Shown here piece by piece: positions 1-7,504 of a DNA stretch of 64,000 nt. Source of the stretch: Pseudomonas cichorii (GTDB lineage Bacteria > Pseudomonadota > Gammaproteobacteria > Pseudomonadales > Pseudomonadaceae). Each line of letters opens with the position of its first letter. Position 1 is the stretch's first letter. Under the pieces are notes generated by a model that searched no databases, was not told the origin of the DNA, and was given only the letters and a program-made list of their open reading frames with translations. The position numbers and the translations under genes are program-made. The stretch lies in NCBI RefSeq assembly GCF_015471405.1, contig NZ_BLVZ01000012.1, positions 159,761-223,760 on the forward strand, given 5' to 3'.

Positions 1-2
1 AA

Positions 3-686
3 AGACTCGGGGTGGTACAAATTGATCTGGAGCATCTCATGGCCGAACTGGAGCAATCCAGGCTCACCGGCTGGCGATTCATCTTCAGCGTCGTGCTGAC
101 TGTCACGTTAATCACCCTGATGATGCTGAATATCATGCCTCTGCCGACGCTGTTCATGATCGCTTTCGTTTTGGGACTCGTCGTCAACTACCCTACGCTT
201 AAAGCGCAGAAGGAGGTCATCGACAAATATGCAGGAAGCGTCCTTTCGGTAACCTTGCTGATCTTCGCCGCTGGCATATTTGTAGGGGTTATGTCGGGTA
301 CCGGGATGATCAAGGCCGTCTCTGCAAGCCTTGTACAGATAATTCCGGAGTCGACTGGCCATTTCATGTCGGTCTTCACCGCATTTATCAGCATGCCATT
401 CACCTACATCCTCACCAATGACGCATTCTACTTCGGTATTCTGCCCATCCTGGCTGAGACCGCTGCGCACTATGGTATCGATGGGAAAGAAATGGCCATC
501 GCCGGATTGATTGGGCAGCCTGTTCACCTGTTGAGCCCGTTGGTTGCATCAACCTACTTGCTATGCGGCCTGCTTGACATTGACTACGGAGATAACCAGC
601 GTGCCTCGATTGGCTGGAGTATCGGTACCTGTCTGGTCATGTTCATTGCGGCGGTAGCTTTTGGTTCGATCACTGTTTTAGCCTGA
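3..686 (+). CDS. CitMHS-family citrate/divalent-cation carrier, C-terminal part (5' end outside window)
   Basis: This is an integral inner-membrane carrier of the CitMHS type, a family that takes up citrate complexed with a metal ion using proton motive force. About 225 residues are visible, against roughly 430 for the family. The reading frame stays open to the left window edge, so the GTG at 12 is not taken as the real start. At least five hydrophobic segments are seen, and the stretch GLIGQPVHLLSPLVASTYLL fits the conserved C-terminal region of the family. It ends at TGA 684-686. The next gene is convergent. Transport substrate cannot be read from this fragment. Confidence 0.75.
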   Translation, partial: RLGVVQIDLEHLMAELEQSRLTGWRFIFSVVLTVTLITLMMLNIMPLPTLFMIAFVLGLVVNYPTLKAQKEVIDKYAGSVLSVTLLIFAAGIFVGVMSGTGMIKAVSASLVQIIPESTGHFMSVFTAFISMPFTYILTNDAFYFGILPILAETAAHYGIDGKEMAIAGLIGQPVHLLSPLVASTYLLCGLLDIDYGDNQRASIGWSIGTCLVMFIAAVAFGSITVLA

Positions 687-765
687 TCTGCGGGTAGATG
701 GTGATTTCTGTCAGGATATCCAGGCGGTACAGGGTTCTTTCCGCATGACACCACGTCCGTGAGCC

Positions 766-1794
766 TCAGCCGCGAAACCTCAGGGTTGTCGACGGCGCCT
801 GGCCGTAGCGCTTTTTATACTCCTGGGCGAACCGGCCCAAATGGGCAAAGCCCCACTTGAAAGCGATGTCGGTGACTGAAACATCCTGGCTTTGGTTGAG
901 CAACTCCTCGTGGGCATGTTCCAGTCGCAGGTTGCGCAGATAAGCCATCGGCGTGGTGCCGCTGAAATCCCGAAACCCGGCAAACAAGGTGCGCACACTG
1001 ACTCCGGCATGATCGGCCAGTTGCTCGATGCTCAACGGCTCGTGGGCATTGACGCGCATGTACTCTTCAGTACGTTTCACAAAGTACGGCAACGGTGCCT
1101 TGGGCTTGCTGGCGCTGTCGATCTGTTCCTTGAGATTGTTCGGTTGTCCGTAGATCAAGGCATTGATCAGCATCGACTCGAATTGCTTGAGCGCCAGCGC
1201 GTGGTGCAGCGGATGCTCATCGGCGGTGATGGCATCGACCAGCAGTGTGATCAGATGTAGAAAGTAGCTGCCGCCCGAGGTGTTCAGGTCGAGCATTGGC
1301 TGAAATTCCACAGGGCGGTCCAGCGAATGTCCCAGATGCTGCGCACAGTGATACTCGACTTCACTGCGCTCGATGCGCAGCGCCAGTTGCGGCGAGTCGG
1401 CATCCCAGCGCATCGACACCGGCAGGTTCGGCGAGATCAGCGATGCATGGCGGGCATCGGAGGTGAAGTCATGCCGACCGCAAATGATCTGTGCGCTGCC
1501 GCTGAGCGGCACCTGAATCAGAAAGAAGTCCTCCAGGCGACCAGGATCAATCTGCACCCGTGCACCGTATTCCAGGCGGTTCAATGACAGCCGGCCACGG
1601 CTGACATGGTGCATGCGCGCGCTGATCCGCTCGCCTTTATCCGTGCAGCGCAGCTCGTGGTTTTTAAACACGCTGCTGACGCCGTCACGAATGGCGTTCA
1701 AGTCGTCAAGCATGAACAACTGGTTACGGGCGGTGAACAGCGGCGACAGTTCAAAGCGACTGCCGCTACGCTCGGCATTGAGATTCTGATTCAT
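766..1794 (-). CDS. AraC/XylS-family transcriptional regulator, probable activator of the divergent dhoAB genes
   Basis: The protein has 342 residues. The N-terminal two thirds look like the AraC_binding_2 sensor domain found in BenR/XylS/AndR-type regulators of aromatic catabolism; the last 100 residues hold two helix-turn-helix motifs (LSIEQLADHAGVSVRTLFAG and the following VTDIAFKWGFAHLGRFAQEY). The start at 1794 (MNQNLN) is preferred over an upstream ATG at 1815 because AGGTG lies 5 bases before it. It is divergent from the dienelactone hydrolase gene, and that promoter carries two XylS-type half-sites, so it probably activates dhoAB in response to an aromatic acid or related inducer. The inducer is unknown. 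Confidence 0.85.
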   Translation of the reverse strand: MNQNLNAERSGSRFELSPLFTARNQLFMLDDLNAIRDGVSSVFKNHELRCTDKGERISARMHHVSRGRLSLNRLEYGARVQIDPGRLEDFFLIQVPLSGSAQIICGRHDFTSDARHASLISPNLPVSMRWDADSPQLALRIERSEVEYHCAQHLGHSLDRPVEFQPMLDLNTSGGSYFLHLITLLVDAITADEHPLHHALALKQFESMLINALIYGQPNNLKEQIDSASKPKAPLPYFVKRTEEYMRVNAHEPLSIEQLADHAGVSVRTLFAGFRDFSGTTPMAYLRNLRLEHAHEELLNQSQDVSVTDIAFKWGFAHLGRFAQEYKKRYGQAPSTTLRFRG

Positions 1795-2134
1795 AGTCAC
1801 CTCACTTGCGTGCACGGTTTCAAGGCATTGCGCACCGCAGCGTTACCGAGGTTTTGCAGCATCTGGACAGGCGCTGCAGTTTCTGGATAAGCGGATGGCA
1901 TGACTGTTTCTTTTTGCGCCCTCGACGGGGCTTATGCCGTGATACAGCAATAAATACGCCACATTGCCCTGCATTGGCCCGCTGCTGACTGCCAGCGTTT
2001 TTACGCATAGTTGATAAAAGCCACGGCCTGAATTTACTGCATGTCACGGACAGGCTTTGCACTCAGCGGATAGTCGTCGCCGTGTCGGATACTCAATATC
2101 GTCTCCAACGTTCCTGCGTTTTTGGAGAGTCGAT
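1795..2134. promoter_or_regulatory. Divergent promoter region between the araC-type gene and dhoA
   Basis: There is no gene in this 340-bp gap. It holds two direct repeats of a XylS-type half-site on the + strand (2038-2052 and 2058-2072), an AT-rich possible -10 around 2094-2099, and a ribosome binding site TTGGAGAG just before the dhoA start. The left part (1800-2030) must carry the promoter of the regulator, but I cannot place its -35 and -10. Confidence 0.55.
2038..2072 (+). promoter_or_regulatory. Two direct XylS/AraC-type half-sites upstream of dhoA
   Basis: TGCA-N6-GGACA at 2038-2052 is followed exactly 20 bp later by TGCA-N6-GGATA at 2058-2072. The second fits the TGCA-N6-GGNTA half-site of XylS-family activators; the first differs by one base. 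Direct half-sites spaced about two helical turns and abutting the -35 region are the usual architecture for this family. The adjacent divergent AraC/XylS-type gene is the obvious candidate to bind here. Binding is inferred, not shown. Confidence 0.6.
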
Positions 2135-3388
2135 ATGAAAGGTCAGTATGTCAGCGTGCCAGCCGCCAACGGCGGCCAATTCCAGGCTTACCTGGCAACC
2201 TCCGTTGACGGGCGCGGCCCGGGTGTAGTGCTGTGCCAGGAAATCTTCGGCGTCAACCTGGCCATGCGCGAAGTGGCGGACTTGCTCGCCGAAGAGGGCT
2301 ACAGCGTTCTGGTGCCTGATCTTTACTGGCGCCAGCAGCCGGGCGTCCAGTTGGGTTACACCGAAGCGGACTTCGGCCGTGCATATGAGCTTTATCAAGG
2401 CTTCGACGAGGCGTTGGGGGTCGAAGACATCCGCGCCAGCCTCAAGGCGTTGGCTGAGCTGCCGCAATGTGCGCCCGGCGCGTTGGGTGTGGTCGGCTAC
2501 TGTCTGGGCGGCAAGCTGGCCTATCTGGCGGCCTGTCGTCTACCAGAGGTGGCCTGCGCCGTCGGCTATTACGGCGTAGGTATCGAGAACGCCCTGGCTG
2601 AAATCGAAGGGCTACAAGGGCGTCTGGTGCTGCACATGGCCGAGCGCGATCAGTTCTGTCCGGCCGAGGCGCGCACCGCAATCCAGCAGGCTTTGCTGAG
2701 CAAGCCGGGTGTCGAAATCTATGTCTATCCTGGCGTTGATCACGCCTTCGCCAGACCCCGCGGCGATCATTATCACAATCCATCGGCGCTGTTGGCGCAT
2801 GACCGCACGATTGCAGCACTGCGTCGCGTGCTTGGCCCGGATTACAACCTTTCCGACTTGTGGGAAGAGCACATTCGGCATGAGTTCGAGACTCGCGATG
2901 TGCCAGCGACCATGGCGACCATGGTGGACGAGCCTTACGTCAATCACATCCCGACCATGACCGGTGGCGTGGGTGCCAAGCAACTGAGCCGTTTCTACCA
3001 GCATCATTTTGTACACGGCAATCCCAAGGACATGGCCCTGACGCCCTTGTCGCGAACCGTTGGTGCGTCGCAGATCGTCGACGAATTCATCATGACTTTC
3101 ACCCACGACACTGAGATCGACTGGATGCTGCCCGGTGTTGCTCCGACCGGGCGTTACGTCGAGATCCCGATGCTCGGCGTCGTCAAATTCCGCGGCCCCA
3201 AGCTGTATCACGAACACATCTATTGGGATCAGGCTAGCGTGCTGGTGCAGATCGGCCTATTGGACCCTAAAGGCCTGCCGGTCGCAGGTGCTGTCACCGC
3301 ACACAAATTGCTCGATGAATCGCTGCCTTCCAATACCTTGATGCCGAGCTGGGCGTCCAGCGCAGAGCTGTCTGCGGAGGGGCAATAA
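2135..3388 (+). CDS. dhoA: Dienelactone hydrolase-like protein fused to a SnoaL/NTF2-like domain (probable DhoA)
   Basis: The protein has 417 residues. Residues 1-235 are an alpha/beta hydrolase of the dienelactone hydrolase type with the family's active-site set visible at almost canonical numbers: Glu36, Cys123 in GYCLGG, Asp172, His203 and Arg207. Residues ~240-417 (from HEFETRDVPATMATM) look like a SnoaL/NTF2-like barrel, so this is about twice the usual length of a dienelactone hydrolase. Start 2135 is set by TTGGAGAG 5 bases upstream; an in-frame upstream start at 2057 has no such site. It is followed 2 bp later by an SDR gene, so the two form an operon. The pair corresponds in position to dhoAB of the WHOP region as I recall it; the substrate is not known to me. 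Confidence 0.8.
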   Translation: MKGQYVSVPAANGGQFQAYLATSVDGRGPGVVLCQEIFGVNLAMREVADLLAEEGYSVLVPDLYWRQQPGVQLGYTEADFGRAYELYQGFDEALGVEDIRASLKALAELPQCAPGALGVVGYCLGGKLAYLAACRLPEVACAVGYYGVGIENALAEIEGLQGRLVLHMAERDQFCPAEARTAIQQALLSKPGVEIYVYPGVDHAFARPRGDHYHNPSALLAHDRTIAALRRVLGPDYNLSDLWEEHIRHEFETRDVPATMATMVDEPYVNHIPTMTGGVGAKQLSRFYQHHFVHGNPKDMALTPLSRTVGASQIVDEFIMTFTHDTEIDWMLPGVAPTGRYVEIPMLGVVKFRGPKLYHEHIYWDQASVLVQIGLLDPKGLPVAGAVTAHKLLDESLPSNTLMPSWASSAELSAEGQ

Positions 3389-3390
3389 CC

Positions 3391-4176
3391 ATGACTCGGA
3401 TAACAGACAAAGTCGCAGTGATCAGTGGTGGTGCGACGCTGATTGGCACCGCAGTGGCGCAGGCCTTGATTGATGCCGGGGTGCGTGTGGCGCTGTTTGA
3501 TATTGATCATCAGGCAGGCATCAAGGCAGCCGCCGAACTGGGTGAAAACGCAGCTTTCTTCGCTGTGGATGTAACCGATGACGCGCTGCTGGCTGATGCT
3601 GTCGAAGCCGTTCGTGGGCGTTTTGGTGGCATTGATCTGCTGATCAACCTGGCCTGTACCTACAGCGATCAGGGCTTTGCTTCCAGTCGTCAGGACTGGT
3701 TGCAAGCGCTGGATGTGAACCTTGTGTCGGCGGTGGCCTTGACTCAGGCGGTGCATCAAGACCTCAGGGCGCGCAAGGGTGCGGTCGTCAACTTCACCTC
3801 GATTTCCAGCAAATGCGCGCAGACCGGGCGCTGGCTGTATCCGGTGTCCAAGGCAGCCATGTTGCAGTTGACTCGCTGCATGGCCATGGACCTGGCCGCC
3901 GACGGCATCCGGGTCAATTCGGTATCACCGGGCTGGACCTGGTCGCGTGTGATTGCCGAGGCCAGTGGCGGCAATCGCCAGAAAGCCGATGCGGTAGCCG
4001 CCGACTATCACTTGCTGGGCCGCCTGGGGGATCCGGCCGAAGTCGCCAACGTAGTGGCTTTTCTCTGTTCGCCTGCCGCGAGCTTTGTCACCGGAGCCGA
4101 TTACGCAGTCGATGGAGGCTACTCGGTGATGGGCCCTGAGCAGAACCGGCCAGCGATTCCGCGCCTGGCCGAATAA
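3391..4176 (+). CDS. dhoB: Short-chain dehydrogenase/reductase (probable DhoB)
   Basis: The protein has 261 residues and is a classical cytoplasmic SDR. It shows the glycine-rich nucleotide-binding turn ISGGATLIGTAVA near residue 11, a catalytic Ser in FTSISSK (~137) and the YPVSK motif with Tyr150 and Lys154. The C-terminal DYAVDGGYSVMG is typical of the family. Its start lies 2 bp after the stop of the hydrolase gene, with GGAGGGG overlapping the end of that gene, so translation is likely coupled. It probably oxidises or reduces a hydroxyl/keto group on the same aromatic-derived substrate; which one cannot be read from the sequence. Confidence 0.8.
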   Translation: MTRITDKVAVISGGATLIGTAVAQALIDAGVRVALFDIDHQAGIKAAAELGENAAFFAVDVTDDALLADAVEAVRGRFGGIDLLINLACTYSDQGFASSRQDWLQALDVNLVSAVALTQAVHQDLRARKGAVVNFTSISSKCAQTGRWLYPVSKAAMLQLTRCMAMDLAADGIRVNSVSPGWTWSRVIAEASGGNRQKADAVAADYHLLGRLGDPAEVANVVAFLCSPAASFVTGADYAVDGGYSVMGPEQNRPAIPRLAE

Positions 4177-4181
4177 CTTAT

Positions 4182-4212
4182 GGCACCTCTGAACACCCGT
4201 TCGGAAGGTGCC
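4182..4212 (+). terminator. Stem-loop between dhoB and the flavin monooxygenase gene
   Basis: GGCACCT (4182-4188) pairs with AGGTGCC (4206-4212), with an inner GAAC/GTTC pairing and a 4-base loop. No T-run follows, so termination strength is unclear. It sits in the 76-bp gap between two gene sets that run in the same direction and may separate two transcription units. Confidence 0.35.
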
Positions 4213-4252
4213 GAATGCTGCAGTTGTAACCGTCGATAACCAGGAGATGACA

Positions 4253-5491
4253 ATGCGTAGAATCGCTATCGTTGGCGCCGGCCAGGCTGGCCTGCAACTC
4301 GCTCTGGGCCTGCTTGCCCAGGGCTATCATGTGACCCTGACCACCAATCGCACGGGTGAGGACATTCGCAATGGCAAAGTAATGTCCAGCCAATGCATGT
4401 TCAACGCCGCGCTGCAAAGCGAGCGTGATCTGGGCCTGAATTTCTGGGAAGACCAGTGCCCGGCTGTCGAGGGCATCGGCCTGACCGTGACTGACCCGCA
4501 AAGCCCCGGTGAAGCCTTGTTCGGCTGGAGCACGCGGCTGGATCGTTACGCTCAATCCGTTGACCAGCGCCTTAAAATGCCGGTGTGGCTTGAAGAAGTC
4601 GCCAAACGTGGCGGCGAAGTAGTGTTTCAGGATGTGGGCATCGCTGAACTGGAACAACTCTCCAGCAGCCACGACCTTGTGTTGCTGGCGGCAGGCAAGG
4701 GCGAAATCGTCAACCAGTTCGAGAAAGACCTCGAGCGCACTCAGTTCCAGCAGCCGCAACGTGCGCTGGCACTGACTTATGTCAAAGGCATGCAGCCGAT
4801 GACACCGTTTTCCCGGGTCAGCTTCAACCTGATTCCAGGTGTTGGCGAATACTTCGTGTTTCCGTGCCTGACAACCACTGGCCCGTGCGAAATCATGGTC
4901 TTTGAAGGTGTGCCGGGTGGTCCGATGGACTGCTGGCAAGGCATTCAGTCGCCTGAGCAGCATCTGGAAAAAAGCCTGGAACTGATCAAGCGTTATGCTC
5001 CCTGGGAAGCCGAACGCTGTGGGTCGGTGCAACTGACTGACGACAAGGGTTTCCTGTCGGGTCGCTTCACGCCGATGGTGCGCAAGCCGGTGCTGACCTT
5101 GCCCTCCGGTAACAAAGTGTTTGGCATGGCCGATGCGCTGGTGGTCAATGATCCGATCACGGGGCAGGGCTCAAACAACGCGGCCAAGTGCAGCAAGGTG
5201 TATCTGGACGCGATTCTCGGCCGTGGCGCGCAAGCCTTCAGCCCGGACTGGATGCAGGACACTTTCGAGACCTACTGGAGCTATGCGCAACACGTGGTCA
5301 AGTGGACCAACAGCTTGCTCACTCCGCCACCGCAACACGTCCTGGAGTTGCTCGGCGCTGCCAGTCAATCCAGGCCACTGGCCTCGGCCATCGTCAATGG
5401 CTTCGATGACCCGCGCAACTTTGCGCCGTGGTGGTTCGATGCCCAATCGTGCCAGGCCTTCATCCAGGAAAAAAGCCGTCAGGCTGCCTGA
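4253..5491 (+). CDS. ipoA: StyA/IndA-like FAD-dependent monooxygenase, oxygenase component (probable IpoA)
   Basis: The protein has 412 residues, the length of styrene/indole monooxygenases (about 415). The dinucleotide-binding motif GAGQAG is at residues 8-13 (MRRIAIVGAGQAGLQLALGL), and the C-terminal VVNDPITGQGSNNAAKCS fits the FAD-binding DP...GxGxN region of this class. Such enzymes epoxidise or hydroxylate vinyl-aromatics or indoles using reduced FAD from a partner reductase, which is the next gene. The start at 4253 is set by AGGAG 6 bases upstream. In position it matches ipoA of the WHOP region, whose product is an aromatic oxygenase; the natural substrate is uncertain, and indole or styrene are only class-based guesses. 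Confidence 0.8.
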   Translation: MRRIAIVGAGQAGLQLALGLLAQGYHVTLTTNRTGEDIRNGKVMSSQCMFNAALQSERDLGLNFWEDQCPAVEGIGLTVTDPQSPGEALFGWSTRLDRYAQSVDQRLKMPVWLEEVAKRGGEVVFQDVGIAELEQLSSSHDLVLLAAGKGEIVNQFEKDLERTQFQQPQRALALTYVKGMQPMTPFSRVSFNLIPGVGEYFVFPCLTTTGPCEIMVFEGVPGGPMDCWQGIQSPEQHLEKSLELIKRYAPWEAERCGSVQLTDDKGFLSGRFTPMVRKPVLTLPSGNKVFGMADALVVNDPITGQGSNNAAKCSKVYLDAILGRGAQAFSPDWMQDTFETYWSYAQHVVKWTNSLLTPPPQHVLELLGAASQSRPLASAIVNGFDDPRNFAPWWFDAQSCQAFIQEKSRQAA

Positions 5492-5517
5492 ATCGCCCAC
5501 AGAGCGAGGAGTTGATC

Positions 5518-6060
5518 ATGAATGCATTTACCAGCCAGTCCCTGCAGTACGAACTTACTGAAGCCGCGGGCAGCGACCCGCGTGAACTGCGTAACCTGCT
5601 CGGTCAGTTTGCTACCGGCGTCACTGTCATCACTACACGCACTGCAGATGGTCGCAATGTCGGGATGACTGCCAACTCGTTTTCGTCGGTGTCCCTCGAT
5701 CCGCCACTGGTGTTGTGGAGTATTTCCCGAAACGCACCGAGCCTGCGTGACTACCAGACTTGTGAGCATTTTGCGATCAATGTGCTGGGTGCCGATCAGC
5801 ATGATATTTCCGGACGTTTTGCACGTCCCGCACCCGACAAGTTTGCCGGTGTGGTTTTCACCTATGCCGACTGTGGCGTGCCATTGCTCGACGGGGTAAT
5901 CGCCACACTGGTGTGCCGCAATGTCACGCAATACGAAGGCGGCGATCACCTGATCTTTATCGGGCAAATCGAGCACTATCGGCACGGTGCAGGCGAGCCA
6001 TTGGTGTTTCATGGCGGCCAATACCGGATTGCTGCCGAACACCCCGGGCTCAATCGCTGA
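5518..6060 (+). CDS. ipoB: Flavin reductase component of the two-component monooxygenase (probable IpoB, StyB-like)
   Basis: The protein has 180 residues with a single flavin-reductase-like FMN-binding split-barrel domain: LGQFATGVTVITTRT near the N-terminus and MTANSFSSVSLDPPLVLWSI around residue 50 are the family's signatures. It supplies reduced flavin to the adjacent StyA-like oxygenase. Start 5518 follows GCGAGGAG, whereas the frame opens further upstream inside the previous gene. The 26-bp gap and same direction support co-transcription and a two-component complex. Confidence 0.85.
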   Translation: MNAFTSQSLQYELTEAAGSDPRELRNLLGQFATGVTVITTRTADGRNVGMTANSFSSVSLDPPLVLWSISRNAPSLRDYQTCEHFAINVLGADQHDISGRFARPAPDKFAGVVFTYADCGVPLLDGVIATLVCRNVTQYEGGDHLIFIGQIEHYRHGAGEPLVFHGGQYRIAAEHPGLNR

Positions 6061-6426
6061 AACAGTGCGTTGGCTGTTAAAAATAATAGTTGCTGTGAAA
6101 GAAGTGTATTTCCATCTGCACGCTCTGCATTAAAAGCAATCAACGTTTACCCAGGTTCCAAGATGTAAGTTTTTTGCATTAAATGGATAAGTCGCGCAGT
6201 CAGTGGATCGCTGCGTGCTGCGCGAGTTGTCATGCTCCGACAGGCCGAACAATAAAAACAAACCAGCACAGGATTCAAGTTATCTGCCGAGTCTATCAGG
6301 GGGGTATTGGTTGTCGCAGAGTGTCTGTCATCACAGTATTCAATGTGCCTCGTGTACTGGATGTTGTGATGCAGGTCGTGCGGTTTATTGATACGCCGGC
6401 ATTAGTCTTGATTCGAGGAGGGGAAC
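6061..6426 (+). promoter_or_regulatory. 366-bp leader/promoter region before the outer-membrane channel gene
   Basis: No gene is seen here. The region holds one perfect XylS-type half-site TGCA-N6-GGATA at 6175-6189. Its distal direct-repeat partner, expected about 20 bp upstream, is not recognisable. The ribosome binding site GAGGAGGGG lies directly before 6427. A promoter inside this gap would allow the channel gene to be expressed separately from the monooxygenase pair. Confidence 0.45.
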
Positions 6427-7377
6427 ATGATGAAAAGAACAACAACATGGTTGTCGATGTGGGCACTGGGCAGCGGCTTGTTAAGCGTGAGCACGGCGCA
6501 GGCTTACGACTTGCCGGTGGTGAATCTTGGCTTGACCAGCTTTCTTGACGGTGGCGTACCGGCGGGTTCCGGTTGGTACTTTCAAGAGTACTTCCAGAAC
6601 TACAGCGCCAATCGTCTGCGCGATGAGAACGGCAAGGCACTGGGGCTGCCCAAACAGACCCTGGACTATCAGGTGGCCGTGACCCAGATTACTTATCTGT
6701 CGGATGTGCGTGTGGGCAATGCGAGCCTGGGCATGAATGCCTTGTTGCCCTTCGTGACGCGCATGGACGTGGATGATGGTCTGAATAACGCGGCACTCAA
6801 GGCGCAGAGCGGCTTGGGCGATCTGCTGTTGGGGCCGATGATTCAGTTCGACCCGATCATGGGCCCGGATGGGCCGCGCTTTGTACACCGTATCGAGTTG
6901 CAGGTGAATTTGCCGACCGGAGAATACGACAGCAAGCATGACATCAACCCCGGCAACAATGCCTGGTCGTTTGATCCGTACTGGGCCGCGACTTACTGGT
7001 TTACACCGAAGTGGACAGCCTCGCTGCGAGCACATTATCTGTACAACGGCAAAAATGACGATCCGGGTCCGGGGTTTGTCGGGGCTGACGATATTCAGGC
7101 CGGACAGGCATTGCATGCCAACTTCGCGACAGAATACGCCGTCACTCCGCAATTGCGTCTGGGTATGAACGGTTATTGGTTGAAGCAAATCACCGACACT
7201 AAAGCTGACGGTCATGATGTATCCGGGCGTCGTGAGAAAGTGTGGGCGATCGGGCCAGGTGCCATGTACAGTTTTTCCAAGGATGACCATGTTTTTGTGA
7301 ACGCCTACTTTGAGCAGGATGTAGAAAACAGGCCGGATGGCAGTCGGATACAGATGCGTTATGTTCATCACTTTTAG
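6427..7377 (+). CDS. Outer-membrane beta-barrel of the MetA/SphA aromatic-degradation transporter family
   Basis: The protein has 316 residues and starts with a clear Sec signal peptide, predicted to be cut after ...LLSVSTAQA (about residue 26). The rest has alternating short amphipathic strands rich in Tyr, Trp, Asn and Gly and ends in aromatic His-His-Phe (QMRYVHHF), as expected for an outer-membrane barrel. The pattern resembles the Phenol_MetA_deg/SphA family often found in aromatic catabolic operons, where it is thought to admit hydrophobic aromatics. In position it may be ipoC. ATG 6427 and 6430 are both possible after GAGGAGGGG. A strong intrinsic terminator follows. Confidence 0.75.
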   Translation: MMKRTTTWLSMWALGSGLLSVSTAQAYDLPVVNLGLTSFLDGGVPAGSGWYFQEYFQNYSANRLRDENGKALGLPKQTLDYQVAVTQITYLSDVRVGNASLGMNALLPFVTRMDVDDGLNNAALKAQSGLGDLLLGPMIQFDPIMGPDGPRFVHRIELQVNLPTGEYDSKHDINPGNNAWSFDPYWAATYWFTPKWTASLRAHYLYNGKNDDPGPGFVGADDIQAGQALHANFATEYAVTPQLRLGMNGYWLKQITDTKADGHDVSGRREKVWAIGPGAMYSFSKDDHVFVNAYFEQDVENRPDGSRIQMRYVHHF

Positions 7378-7425
7378 AACCGGGTTAGTCTTTTAGCTCC
7401 TTGGCTTTAATAACTTTGGTCTTGA

Positions 7426-7487
7426 GCTTGCCCGCGAAGACAGTGTGAACATCATTCACGCTGTCTTTCGTGGGCAGGCTTTTTTTG
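7426..7487 (+). terminator. Intrinsic terminator after the channel gene
   Basis: A long stem runs from GCTTGCCCGCGAAGACAG (7426-7443) to its partner ending at GGGCAGGC (7472-7479), with one or two G-T pairs and a short loop, followed by seven T residues (7480-7486). This is a classical rho-independent terminator, ending the dho/ipo-side transcripts before the chemoreceptor gene. Confidence 0.85.
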
Positions 7488-7504
7488 TCAGGGGAATATG
7501 TATT

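Noticed and set aside
4253..6060. Styrene degradation operon styAB
   Set aside because: No styC/styD isomerase or dehydrogenase genes and no styRS are adjacent; only the enzyme class is shared.
7445..7504. Upstream start for the chemoreceptor gene
   Set aside because: The start lies in the stem of an intrinsic terminator and has no ribosome site; ATG 7505 has CAGGGGAA upstream.
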